Part shown: one piece after another, positions 42,447 to 51,238 of the stretch | How the letters are laid out: each line of letters begins with the position of its first letter | How positions within the stretch are numbered: the stretch's first letter is position 1 | From: DATJPR01 sp035506295 | GTDB taxonomy: Bacteria; Bacteroidota; Ignavibacteria; UBA10030; UBA6906 | Assembly: GCA_035506295.1 (NCBI GenBank) | Contig: DATJPR010000146.1 | Location: 1 to 64,000 of the forward strand | Reading direction: 5' to 3' | DNA length: 64,000 nt | Notes under the pieces: model-generated | The model's input: only the letters and a program-made list of their open reading frames with translations | What the model was told of the DNA's origin: nothing | Database searches by the model: none | Translations under genes and position numbers: made by a program

Positions 42447-44729
42447 ATGAGCGTGGGGAGATGGGTTGTGCTGGGAATGATCTGCGCTTCGACGGTGTCG
42501 GCGTTCGCACAGGGTGTCGGCACCTGGCGGAACTACACGTCGATGAAGAACGTGACCGCCCTGGCGCGTGCCGGCTCGGACTATTGGGCATCGACCTCCG
42601 GCGGACTTTTCCGCTGGTCGCCCGGCAACAACTCTCTCCTTCGCCTCACCAGCGCCGACGGCCTACAAAGTATCGCCCTCACCTCCGTCGCCGTCGACTC
42701 CGACGGTTACGTCTGGAGCGGCTCCACCACCGGCTACCTTCATGTGTACCAGCCTTCAACCGGATCCATCCGCGTCGTCTCCGATCTCGCAAATACAAAC
42801 CAGGTCAACAAACAGATCGATGAGCTGATCGTTTCCGGCGACACGGTCCTTGTCTGCACCGAATTCGGCCTGAGCATTTTCCGCCGGTCGAAGTTCGAGT
42901 TCGGCGACTCGTTCACACGCTTCGGCTCCATCCCGACGGGCACGCGCATTGCCGTGGTCAGCGCGGCGATCGCCAACGGCAGAGTTTGGGCCGGCATCAC
43001 GGATGAAGGGACCCAGAACCCTCTCAACCGCATTGCCTCGGCGCCGCTCGATGGTTCCAACCTGCTCGTGCCCGACGCGTGGACGCTCGAGACGCTCGGC
43101 AGCGGATCGGGCTACCCGACGGCCCTCGTGGCATTCAACGGGACGGTCTACGCCGGCATGACCGACGGGCTCTATGTGCGTACCCCGGCAGGCTGGAATG
43201 TCGTTCCTGCATTCAGCGGTCAGTCAATCGTCGCCCTGACAGTTTCGGGATCCCACCTCATCGTGGCGACAACGGGGACGCAATTGTTTGCCGTCGCCAC
43301 GGATAGTTCCTCGGCGCCATTTGGGCCCGTCCTCGCATACCCGCCGACGTCGATCGGTAGTGCCCAGGGCTCATCGCCGAACCCCGTCGTCGGAACGAAC
43401 GGCGGAGGGATGTACACCTACGTCAACAACTTGTGGTCCGCTCACCTGCCGAACGGGCCGAACTCAAACGAGTTCACCAGCGTCGGAGTGGATGCCCACG
43501 GCGTGGTCTGGGGTGCCACCGGGCCCAATCATGGGACCGGCATCAACCGCTTCGACGGAACCACGTGGACGGCATTGACGAAGTCCAATAGCGTGCTCCC
43601 TGAGGACCAGTACTACAAGATCTCCATCGGGTGCAACGGGTCCGTGTGGGCGAGTTCGTGGGGCTGGGGGTATGTGGAAATTCCGAACGGTTCGACCACG
43701 GTTGACTCTTCGCACATTTACAATACGAATGTCGGGATGGTCGGCATCTCCAACAACACCAACTTCATCGTCGGCAGCAACGTCGTGTGCGACGGCAATG
43801 GCAATACCTGGGCGGCCGTCCTCAGCGCGCTGGACAAGAACATCCTGGCGGTACGCACGCCGGATGGGAAATGGCACCACCTCCCTATCTACTACGGCGG
43901 CGTGAAGATCACCAACCTGGTGCTCTATGCCGTCGATCGGGTTCTGGCCGTTGACGGGTATGACAATCTCTGGGCCGTTTCGCGGGACCCGGCCAACATG
44001 GGGGTGCTCTGTATGCAGAACGGCGGCGCGCTCGACAGCGTCAGCAACCTCTTGCTGAGGAGTTCGAACGGCCTGCCGAGCGATAACGTCACGTCGGTCG
44101 TCGTGGATATGGACAACACGGTCTGGATCGGGACCGACCGCGGGATCGCGATTGTCCTTGACCCGTCGAGCCCCGCCAATTCGATCGCGGCGTACAAACC
44201 GCTTCTCGGGGAAAGCATTAATACCATTGCCATCGACCCGCTGAATCAAAAATGGGTGGGCACGCCGGAAGGCGTGGTGGTTCTGTCCCCCGACGGCACA
44301 CAGGTCATTACGTCGTATACCGTGGAGACGACGCAGGGCAAACTCATCGACAACAATGTGCAGAGCATCGCCGTCGACCCCAAGACGGGCGCGGTGTATT
44401 TCGCCTCCCTGTCGGGTCTCGCAAGCCTGTACACCACCGCGGCGGCGCCTGTGGAAACCGACCAGGGTTTCAAAGTCTACCCGAATCCGTTCCGATTGCC
44501 CGCGACGACATCCCTGACGATTGACGGGCTCCTTGCCAATTCGAAGATCAAGATCCTCACGATCAACGGTCGTCTCGTCAGGGACCTGACCACCGACGGC
44601 GGGAGGATCGGCTCCTGGGATGGCCGGGACAATGGAGGAAGCCTCGTGTCGTCGGGCGTCTATTTCATTATCGGGTACACGGACGACGGGAATACCGTCA
44701 AGGGAAAAGTGGCGGTCTTGCGACGTTAG
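42447..44729 (+). CDS. PorZ-like beta-propeller protein with type IX sorting tail
   Basis: The 760-residue protein begins with a signal peptide (VGRWVVLGMICASTVSAFAQ) and then GTWRNYTSMKNVTALA, the PorZ-like start. Repeated two-component-propeller blades follow, for example GSDYWASTSGGLFRW, GYVWSGSTTGYLHVY and TVWIGTDRGIAIVL, enough for two propellers. The last 85 residues are a Por secretion tail (VYPNPFRLPATTSLTI, ILTINGRLVRDL, SSGVYFIIGYTDDG). PorZ is part of the surface attachment complex of the type IX secretion system. ATG 42447 is favoured by AAGG upstream; an ATG at 42423 adds 8 residues. Confidence 0.8.
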   Translation: MSVGRWVVLGMICASTVSAFAQGVGTWRNYTSMKNVTALARAGSDYWASTSGGLFRWSPGNNSLLRLTSADGLQSIALTSVAVDSDGYVWSGSTTGYLHVYQPSTGSIRVVSDLANTNQVNKQIDELIVSGDTVLVCTEFGLSIFRRSKFEFGDSFTRFGSIPTGTRIAVVSAAIANGRVWAGITDEGTQNPLNRIASAPLDGSNLLVPDAWTLETLGSGSGYPTALVAFNGTVYAGMTDGLYVRTPAGWNVVPAFSGQSIVALTVSGSHLIVATTGTQLFAVATDSSSAPFGPVLAYPPTSIGSAQGSSPNPVVGTNGGGMYTYVNNLWSAHLPNGPNSNEFTSVGVDAHGVVWGATGPNHGTGINRFDGTTWTALTKSNSVLPEDQYYKISIGCNGSVWASSWGWGYVEIPNGSTTVDSSHIYNTNVGMVGISNNTNFIVGSNVVCDGNGNTWAAVLSALDKNILAVRTPDGKWHHLPIYYGGVKITNLVLYAVDRVLAVDGYDNLWAVSRDPANMGVLCMQNGGALDSVSNLLLRSSNGLPSDNVTSVVVDMDNTVWIGTDRGIAIVLDPSSPANSIAAYKPLLGESINTIAIDPLNQKWVGTPEGVVVLSPDGTQVITSYTVETTQGKLIDNNVQSIAVDPKTGAVYFASLSGLASLYTTAAAPVETDQGFKVYPNPFRLPATTSLTIDGLLANSKIKILTINGRLVRDLTTDGGRIGSWDGRDNGGSLVSSGVYFIIGYTDDGNTVKGKVAVLRR

Positions 44730-44897
44730 GGCCGTTCCAACAAACTGATTGTACGGAAAGGCTCTTGAATTGCATGTTGGAGGGGCACGGGGAATCAATC
44801 ACCAACGAGTGTGTCCCGGGATGGCCGGACCGGGACCGCAGGTGCAACAATCCATCGGCCACAGTCACTTCGATACAAGATGTAAGGAGGCGTGGAT

Positions 44898-45182
44898 TTG
44901 GACAACAACGGCTACAAAGATGAGATCTTCACGAAACGGGTGAGGGCGGGAAAGCGCACTTACTTCTTCGATGTGAAGGCTACAAAATCCGAAAAGGATT
45001 TTTACATTACGATCACCGAAAGCAAGCGGATCGGTGACGACGAATACGAAAAGCACAAGATCTTTCTGTACAAGGAAGACTTCGAGAAGTTCCGCGAGGC
45101 GCTGGACGAGACGGTCGAGCACGTCCAGACGCAGCTCCTGGAGCACGGAGAGCCGGCTGCGGTCGCAAAGACCGAAGCGTGA
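44898..45182 (+). CDS. PUR-alpha-like DUF3276 protein
   Basis: This 94-residue protein matches the PUR family found in Bacteroidota and spirochaetes: YKDEIFTKRVRAGKRTYFFD, then FYITITESKR and YEKHKIFLYKEDFEKF. PUR proteins bind single-stranded nucleic acid. The start is TTG 44898 because AAGGAGG lies exactly 7 bases upstream; a GTG two codons earlier is too close. The 168 bases upstream hold no gene and no promoter I can defend. Confidence 0.9.
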   Translation: MDNNGYKDEIFTKRVRAGKRTYFFDVKATKSEKDFYITITESKRIGDDEYEKHKIFLYKEDFEKFREALDETVEHVQTQLLEHGEPAAVAKTEA

Positions 45183-45384
45183 TCGCTGATCGTACACTCC
45201 TGTTCCTCAGAGATCGAGCGTCATTCTCTTCAACAACGATTCTTTAAGTGACGCCGGCAAGAAGCCACAGGCTGCCGACCCGTTCCCGCGAGGACTTCCC
45301 CGTGAGGATGGGGTGACTTCGACGCTCTGAGTACACATCCATTTCCCGCCGCTCTACCTCCCCTCGGCGTGGTTTGCACGTGCC

Positions 45385-45409
45385 GCGTCACGACGTTGTG
45401 TCGTGGCGC
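45385..45409. other. Strong hairpin in the gap before the asparagine-synthetase-like gene
   Basis: GCGTCACGAC (45385-45394) pairs with GTCGTGGCGC (45400-45409), 10 bp with one G-T wobble, around a GTTGT loop. A short TTTCTTT follows after 6 bases. It may be the terminator of the PUR-like gene or a leader structure. The rest of the 292-base gap holds nothing else that I recognise. Confidence 0.5.
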
Positions 45410-45474
45410 CGGCGTTTCTTTGCCTGCCGCCTTCCGGGGATGACGGGCGCGGATCCTCTTTCTCTCGAGGTGCC

Positions 45475-47250
45475 ATGAGCTGGCTGTACGCCGTGAGCAT
45501 GCGGGATCATCAGGTTCGCACGAACACTCCCCCTGCGATGGCCGATGCCATCGGCGTGATCTCAACGCCCGGTCTCTTCGTCGCGGTGGGGGGAAATCCG
45601 CGCACGGCATTTTTCCACCACGACAAAGATTCCTCCACCGGTTGGGTGGTCGTCGGTCTCGGCATCTCGCGGAGCGAATCGGACGCCCACATCCTTACAC
45701 GGTCCGAATGGGACCGGCTGCTGGCGGGCAAGGAATTCGAACCAGCCCGCCTCGACGGCCATTTTGCGGTTCTCCGATGGACAGGCAACCACCTCGAGTG
45801 CTTCACCGACCAACTTGGACTTCGTGCGCTCTACCATGCGGAGGGCAGTGACGGGATCCACCTTTCCACAAGAATCGACTGGCTCGCGCGCGCGACCGAT
45901 CATACCGACCCGGATTTCGAGGCACTCGGAAGCCGATGGATGATGTTCAATCAGGTTTCGTATGCGTCCTGCGTGAGAGGGATCGAGCGAATCGGCCCCC
46001 GTGGATACGCGCTCTTTCGAGAAGGCACGCTCATCCGGAGCGGCTCCACACTTTGGTCGCCCGATTTCGAGCCGGATACACCGGAGCATGCCGAAGAGCT
46101 CCTCCGCGGATACCTGCGGTGCGCTGCGTCTCAGCCTGAAGCGCCGTCTCTCGGGCTGTCGGGCGGCGTAGACTCTCGCCTCCTGCTTTCGCTCGTCTCG
46201 AGCATGTCACTTGACAGGTTTGGCGTGCACACGTTCGGGGCCGGGGACGATCCGGACGTCCTGATCGCGCGCCGCATCTCTTCCACCCTTGAAGTCCCTT
46301 CCCAGTATCTTCATGATCCTCTCCCGGATGTCCAGACGTGCCTGCAAGGCATAGGCGCGTTTGTTTCCCAAACGTTGCTCGTGGAACCGGTCACGTCGTA
46401 TGCGAAACTGCGATACTACCCGAAACTGCACGATTCAGGCCGCTTCTTGATCGATGGCGGATTCGGAGAGATCGCACGCAGGCAATACCTCAATCGTGTC
46501 GTCAGACTCGGCCCCACGGCGCTTCGCCGCCGGGACGTGCCGAACTTGTACCGGCTCATGCGCTCACCGCGTGCCGACATCTTCTCCCGGGATGCAACCC
46601 GACATCTCGAGTTCGGTGCGCAGCGGAGCCTTCAGGACGCCATCCAACTGATGCCGGCGGTCGAAAAGATCGGCGTCGAGAACTTTGTTGATCTGCTGGC
46701 CTTGAGGACGAGGATTCCCAATTATGGAGCACCCGAACAGGGGCGCCTCGACGCAGAAATCATCAACCTCATGCCGTTGGTCCAACCCTCGTTCCTCCGT
46801 GCAATCTTCGGAATACCACCGAAGGTCCGATCGAATGCCGGCCTGTATTGCGATATGATCCGCCGGGCGAATCCCCTTCTTGCCCGGTTCCCGCTGGCAA
46901 AAGGCGGCTACATCCACAGGTTTGGTCTGTCATCGAACCTGAGCTGGCTCTCCCTAAAATTGAAATCGAGGGTCAGGAGAGGCTTCGTCGATCCCGAGCC
47001 TGATCTCCTTCTTGGGAGAATTCGGGAGTTCGTTTTCGACCTTTCTCGCTCATCGTCCGTCGCCTCGAATCCCGCATACGACTCCAAAAAGGTGATCGTG
47101 GCCGTCGAGAAGTATTATGGCGGAAACCGATCCTTCAGATCTGTCGTTGATTGGTGGTTGACATTCGAGCTTTGGCGCCGATCTCTTTCCGGATCGATCC
47201 TCGGTGGGGGGGTGCGGAAGGTCGGAAGTCCTGAGACCCTCTCATTGTAG
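45475..47250 (+). CDS. Asparagine synthetase-like protein without an N-terminal nucleophile
   Basis: The 591-residue protein has an Ntn-type glutamine amidotransferase-like domain (about 1-180; LDGHFAVLRWTGNHLECFTD, GLRALYHAEG) and an ATP pyrophosphatase domain with LGLSGGVDSRLLLSLV. The catalytic Cys expected at position 2 is absent (MSWLYAVS). It is thus like beta-lactam synthetase or the AsnB-like enzymes of peptide and surface-sugar loci, which form amide bonds without glutaminase activity. The start follows GAGG at 5 bases. It is a single gene between two unrelated units, so its substrate is unknown. Confidence 0.8.
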   Translation: MSWLYAVSMRDHQVRTNTPPAMADAIGVISTPGLFVAVGGNPRTAFFHHDKDSSTGWVVVGLGISRSESDAHILTRSEWDRLLAGKEFEPARLDGHFAVLRWTGNHLECFTDQLGLRALYHAEGSDGIHLSTRIDWLARATDHTDPDFEALGSRWMMFNQVSYASCVRGIERIGPRGYALFREGTLIRSGSTLWSPDFEPDTPEHAEELLRGYLRCAASQPEAPSLGLSGGVDSRLLLSLVSSMSLDRFGVHTFGAGDDPDVLIARRISSTLEVPSQYLHDPLPDVQTCLQGIGAFVSQTLLVEPVTSYAKLRYYPKLHDSGRFLIDGGFGEIARRQYLNRVVRLGPTALRRRDVPNLYRLMRSPRADIFSRDATRHLEFGAQRSLQDAIQLMPAVEKIGVENFVDLLALRTRIPNYGAPEQGRLDAEIINLMPLVQPSFLRAIFGIPPKVRSNAGLYCDMIRRANPLLARFPLAKGGYIHRFGLSSNLSWLSLKLKSRVRRGFVDPEPDLLLGRIREFVFDLSRSSSVASNPAYDSKKVIVAVEKYYGGNRSFRSVVDWWLTFELWRRSLSGSILGGGVRKVGSPETLSL

Positions 47251-47252
47251 CC

Positions 47253-47292
47253 CTGTCCCATAGAGCTTAATGTCCTCACGGGATGGCTTTTT
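47253..47292 (+). terminator. Possible terminator after the asparagine-synthetase-like gene
   Basis: CTGTCCC (47253-47259) pairs with GGGATGG (47280-47286) with two G-U pairs, a 20-base loop, then C and TTTTT. It lies right after the stop at 47250. Confidence 0.4.
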
Positions 47293-47336
47293 CTGACAAT
47301 TTTTCAGGTTTTGCGCAAGTGGTGAGCAAATCCTGG

Positions 47337-47365
47337 TTGACTATGACGAAATTGCTGGTTATATT
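47337..47365 (+). promoter_or_regulatory. Sigma70-like promoter for the yceD-rpmF-plsX-fab operon
   Basis: TTGACT (47337-47342), 17 bp and TATATT (47360-47365) are identical in both boxes to the Crp/Fnr promoter at 40243. The first ATG is 64 bp downstream. Confidence 0.65.
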
Positions 47366-47429
47366 GGACTGCTTTGCCCTGCTTGGCGGGGTTGTTCGGT
47401 ACCTAATGTGACTGTCCTGGAATGGCCTG

Positions 47430-47945
47430 ATGAAGATTCCGGTGGCGGGGTTGCCGGAAGGCGTCCACGAGTTCGAGTTTGACTCTCCTGCCGCTGGATT
47501 AGGTCTTGATGGGGGGTTCAAAGAGATCCACGTCGATCTCATTGTTGAGAAGCTGGAGCGAGAGATCCAACTCCAGGGACGTATCGACACCTCGTTCGAG
47601 GGGGTGTGTGACCGCTGTCTGAAGCAGATCGTCACACCGCTTTCCCCAGCCTTTGCTTTGCACTACGTTTTTACAGAAGCGGATGCCGGGAGGTTCGATC
47701 CGGCGGAGACACTGATTCTTGCGCCGGGGACGGCGTCGGTAGACATCGCCGACGATGTCCGACAGGTTGTCGAGTTGACAGTTCCCTTGAAGATTCTCTG
47801 CAAGGACACGTGCAAGGGGTTGTGCCCGCGATGCGGGAAAGACCTGAATGAAGGGCCATGCGACTGCCGGCCCGAACCGATCGACCCGCGATGGGACGCC
47901 CTGCGGGGTCTTCGGGCAAATGACCAGGGCGTTCTGGAAGAGTAG
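47430..47945 (+). CDS. YceD / DUF177 family protein
   Basis: The 171-residue protein belongs to the YceD family, which is linked to 23S rRNA accumulation and nearly always lies before rpmF, as it does here. The first cysteine pair is CDRCLKQI. The second motif is CKDTCKGLCPRCGKDLNEG, then CDC, typical of the zinc-binding-like C-terminal region. The N-terminal half is acidic and beta-rich. Confidence 0.9.
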   Translation: MKIPVAGLPEGVHEFEFDSPAAGLGLDGGFKEIHVDLIVEKLEREIQLQGRIDTSFEGVCDRCLKQIVTPLSPAFALHYVFTEADAGRFDPAETLILAPGTASVDIADDVRQVVELTVPLKILCKDTCKGLCPRCGKDLNEGPCDCRPEPIDPRWDALRGLRANDQGVLEE

Positions 47946-47962
47946 CAAGGAGCATAGTCGGT

Positions 47963-48145
47963 ATGCCGAATCCGAAACGTCGACATTCCAAGACCCGCGG
48001 CCGGAAACGCCGCACGCATTACAAGGCAACTCCCGCGGCGATTTCGGAATGCCCGAATTGCCATACACAAAAGCTCCCGCATCGAGCCTGCCCGAATTGC
48101 GGCTACTATAACGGACGGACCATCACAGTTCCCAAGAAAGCCTGA
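47963..48145 (+). CDS. rpmF: 50S ribosomal protein L32
   Basis: L32 (60 residues) starts MPNPKRRHSKTRGRKRRTHY and has the zinc-ribbon pairs CPNC and CPNCGYYNGR. AAGGAG lies before the ATG. It is 17 bases after yceD and 75 bases before plsX, the conserved arrangement. Confidence 0.97.
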   Translation: MPNPKRRHSKTRGRKRRTHYKATPAAISECPNCHTQKLPHRACPNCGYYNGRTITVPKKA

Positions 48146-48220
48146 CCTGGCGGGCTCCCCACCCACGGCTTGCCGCACTTCCCCGGCTGCTTGGATTCGC
48201 GGACTCCTCCCGGAACCTCG

Positions 48221-49309
48221 TTGAATCACACCACCTCCAACATACATATCGCGATTGACGCGATGGGCGGCGACTTTGCCCCCGCATGCGTGGTCGAAGG
48301 GACGGCGGATGCTCTCCGGGAGCATCCCGGCCGCTTCGCCGCGGTTTTGGTCGGGCGCGAAGAGCGGATCCGTGACGAGATCCGGAAACTTCCTGAAGAC
48401 GCACAACGGCTCCTCGACGACGGGCAGCGGTGCTCGATCGTGCATGCGAAGGATGTTATCGACATGCACGACAGTCCGACCGCGGCCGTGAAATCCAAGA
48501 AAGATTCGTCCATCGGCGTCGGCCTGACCCTCCAGCGCTCGAACCATGCGGACGCGTTTGTGAGCGCCGGGAATACCGGCGCTGTGCTCTCCGCCTCCAC
48601 GCTGATCCTCGGCCGTCTCAAGCATGTCGGACGCCCGACGATCGGCGCGCTCATCCCGACGGCCAAACGCCCCTGCCTCCTCGTCGATGCCGGCGCGAAC
48701 GTCGACTGCAAACCCAGACACCTCTTCGAATTCGCCGTCATGGGCGCCCTGTATGTGAAGGCGATGCTCGGCGAAGCAAACCCGAAGGTGGGGCTGCTGA
48801 ATATCGGCGAAGAGGATTCCAAGGGGAATGAAGCGGTGCAGGCGGCGTATAAACTCCTTGCCGGAAGCCCGCTCAACTTCAAGGGGAATGTGGAAGGGCG
48901 GGATGTCTTGAAGGGAGACGTCGACGTCATCGTCTGCGACGGGTTCGTGGGAAACACTCTTCTCAAGTTCGGCGAAAGCATTCCGTCGTTCTTCAAGACG
49001 AAATTCACCGCTCTCGCCGCCAAGAGTCTGAAGGACAAGATCATCGCCGGGCTCGCGCGGAACAGCCTCAGGCCGATTCTCAAGGAACTCGACTATCAGG
49101 AACACGGCGGCGTCCCCATCCTCGGCGTCGACGGCGTTTCCATCATCGGCCACGGGCGTTCCACGCCGAAGGCCATCAAGAACATGATTTTCCGTGCCGA
49201 GGAAATGGTCACCGGAATGGTGCACCAGCAGATCGAAGAATCCCTGGCAGCCGTTCAACCGAGCAGCGACGAGCGCCCGATACCGATCCACACAAGGAAA
49301 CACGAATGA
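48221..49309 (+). CDS. plsX: Phosphate acyltransferase PlsX
   Basis: PlsX (362 residues) makes acyl-phosphate from acyl-ACP for phospholipid synthesis. Family marks: IAIDAMGGDFAPACVVEG, SAGNTGAVLSA, LLNIGEEDSKGNE and DGFVGNTLLKFGE. A TTG at 48221 gives a normal length; longer frames begin at TTG 48170 and look non-conserved. Its stop overlaps the fabH start (ATGA). Confidence 0.93.
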   Translation: MNHTTSNIHIAIDAMGGDFAPACVVEGTADALREHPGRFAAVLVGREERIRDEIRKLPEDAQRLLDDGQRCSIVHAKDVIDMHDSPTAAVKSKKDSSIGVGLTLQRSNHADAFVSAGNTGAVLSASTLILGRLKHVGRPTIGALIPTAKRPCLLVDAGANVDCKPRHLFEFAVMGALYVKAMLGEANPKVGLLNIGEEDSKGNEAVQAAYKLLAGSPLNFKGNVEGRDVLKGDVDVIVCDGFVGNTLLKFGESIPSFFKTKFTALAAKSLKDKIIAGLARNSLRPILKELDYQEHGGVPILGVDGVSIIGHGRSTPKAIKNMIFRAEEMVTGMVHQQIEESLAAVQPSSDERPIPIHTRKHE

Positions 49310-50316
49310 GCAAGCAACGAGCCACGATCACGGCAGTCGGTCATTATGTCCCGGACAAAATTCTCACCAATGCAGACCTGGAGAAGATCGTCGACACCAG
49401 TGATGAGTGGATTCGGACACGGACGGGCATCGTGGAGCGAAGGGTTCTCGAAGAAGGCGGCACCTCCGACATGGCGGCGCGCGCGGTCCAGGCCATGCTG
49501 AAGAACCGCGGCATCTCCGCGGATGAAATAGACCTGATCATCTGTGCAACGATCAGCCCCGACATGTTCTTCCCTTCGACGGCGTGCCTGATTCAGGAGA
49601 AGATCGGCGCGCGCAATGCATGGGGATTTGACCTCTCGGGCGCCTGCTCCGGATTCGTCTACGGCGTCGCGACTGCCGCGCAATTCATCGAAGCGGGGAC
49701 ATACAAAAAGGTCGTTCTGGTCGGCTCCGACAAGATGACCAGCATTACGGACTACACCGATCGGAACAACTGCATCCTCTTCGGAGACGCCGCAGCAGCG
49801 GTATTGGTGGAAGCGTCCGACGATCCCACGTCGGGCATCCTTGACTACCTTCTGTATTCCGATGGTTCCGGCGGCAAATTCCTGAATATGAAGGCGGGCG
49901 GCAGCCTGATGCCCGCAAGCCACGAGACGGTCGACAAGCGCCTCCATTATATCTTCCAGGACGGCAAAGCCGTGTTCAAAGTGGCCGTGGTGAAGATGGC
50001 CGAAGTCGCGGCGCAAATCATGGCAAAACATCATCTGTCGGGCAACGACATCGATTGGCTCGTCCCCCACCAAGCCAACAAGCGCATCATCGATGCGACG
50101 GCGGAACGGATGGGATTGGAGAAGAGCAAAGTGATGGTGAACATCGACAGGTACGGGAACACGACCGCGGCGACGATCCCGCTCTGTCTTTCCGAGTGGT
50201 GGCAACAGGGATTGTTAAAGAAAGGGCACAGGCTGGTCTTTGCCAGCTTCGGGGCGGGATACACCTGGGGGTCGGTACTGGTGAAATGGACCGTCGATAA
50301 CTGCGCCAAAAACTGA
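49306..50316 (+). CDS. fabH: 3-oxoacyl-[ACP] synthase III
   Basis: FabH (336 residues) starts fatty acid synthesis by condensing acetyl-CoA with malonyl-ACP. The triad is visible: Cys in DLSGACSGFVYG, His in WLVPHQANKRI and Asn in YGNTTAATIPL. ATGA coupling to plsX and a one-base gap to fabD show operon organisation. Confidence 0.97.
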   Translation: MSKQRATITAVGHYVPDKILTNADLEKIVDTSDEWIRTRTGIVERRVLEEGGTSDMAARAVQAMLKNRGISADEIDLIICATISPDMFFPSTACLIQEKIGARNAWGFDLSGACSGFVYGVATAAQFIEAGTYKKVVLVGSDKMTSITDYTDRNNCILFGDAAAAVLVEASDDPTSGILDYLLYSDGSGGKFLNMKAGGSLMPASHETVDKRLHYIFQDGKAVFKVAVVKMAEVAAQIMAKHHLSGNDIDWLVPHQANKRIIDATAERMGLEKSKVMVNIDRYGNTTAATIPLCLSEWWQQGLLKKGHRLVFASFGAGYTWGSVLVKWTVDNCAKN

Positions 50317-50317
50317 C

Positions 50318-51238
50318 ATGGCGACGACGGCATGGGTCTTCCCCGGGCAGGGGTCGCAATATGTTGGGATGGGTTCGGATCTCGCTTCGCACAATGCCGA
50401 AGCGCGGGCGCTTGTAGAACATGCAGACCGGATCCTCGGTGCATCGCTCAGCTCGGTGATGTTTTCGGGGCCGGAAGACGAACTCCGTCAGACCAGGAAC
50501 ACGCAGCCGGCGATCTTTGTCCATAGCATGATGCTGGTGACCCTGCTGGGGAAGCGCAGGCCGGAGATGGTTGCCGGTCATTCGCTGGGCGAATACACTG
50601 CGCTGGTGGTCGCCGGGGCCCTGACGTTCGAAGAAGGATTGAAGCTCGTGCGCTTGCGCGGCGAGCTGATGCATCACGCGGGCGAAGTCGAGCATGGGAC
50701 CATGGCCGCGGTCATCGGCCTGGATCCTCCTGTCGTCGAGGCCCTGTGCAAGGAAGCCTCAGCCTCCGGCATCGTCCAGCCGGCGAATTTCAATTCGCCC
50801 GGGCAGATCGTGATCTCCGGAAGCGTGGAGGGTGTGCGCGCGGCGATGGCACTGGCAAAAACGCGCGGGGCAAAAATGGTCAAAGAGCTCGTCGTCAGCG
50901 GCGCGTTTCATTCGCCGCTGATGCGATCGGCCAAGGATGGCCTGCAGAAGGCCCTGGAGAACGTCGCCATTCGCGATGCGGGAATTCCCGTGTACGCGAA
51001 CGTGACCGCCGAAGCGGTTGTCGACGGCCGGAAGGTCCGGGAGCTCCTGCTCGATCAACTGACGTCTCCCGTCCGTTGGGAAGAGTCGGTGGTACACATG
51101 CGGCGCGACGGCGCTGCACGGTTTGTCGAAATAGGACCTGGCAAGGTGCTGCAGGGGCTGATCAAACGGATCGACCCGGAGGCATCAACCCGGGGATTGG
51201 ACAAGGTTGGGGACATCGCGGGGTTTGAAGCGCCGTGA
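50318..51238 (+). CDS. fabD: Malonyl CoA-ACP transacylase
   Basis: FabD (306 residues) loads malonate onto ACP. FPGQGSQYVGMG opens the protein, the active Ser lies in VAGHSLGEYTAL, the substrate Arg in VRLRGELM and the catalytic His in VSGAFHSPLM. The stop overlaps the GTG start of the DUF3109 gene. Confidence 0.97.
   Translation: MATTAWVFPGQGSQYVGMGSDLASHNAEARALVEHADRILGASLSSVMFSGPEDELRQTRNTQPAIFVHSMMLVTLLGKRRPEMVAGHSLGEYTALVVAGALTFEEGLKLVRLRGELMHHAGEVEHGTMAAVIGLDPPVVEALCKEASASGIVQPANFNSPGQIVISGSVEGVRAAMALAKTRGAKMVKELVVSGAFHSPLMRSAKDGLQKALENVAIRDAGIPVYANVTAEAVVDGRKVRELLLDQLTSPVRWEESVVHMRRDGAARFVEIGPGKVLQGLIKRIDPEASTRGLDKVGDIAGFEAP

Noticed and set aside
44730..44897. Promoter for the PUR-like gene
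   Set aside because: TTG-led hexamers are present but none has a TAnnnT box at 16-18 bp.
45403..45474. Longer N-terminus for the asparagine-synthetase-like protein that could supply a Cys
   Set aside because: The extension would begin inside the hairpin at 45385-45409 and does not place Cys at position 2; the ATG at 45475 has a ribosome site.
47663..49303. Long open frame antisense to yceD, rpmF and plsX
   Set aside because: It crosses three confident genes on the other strand and has no recognisable protein features.
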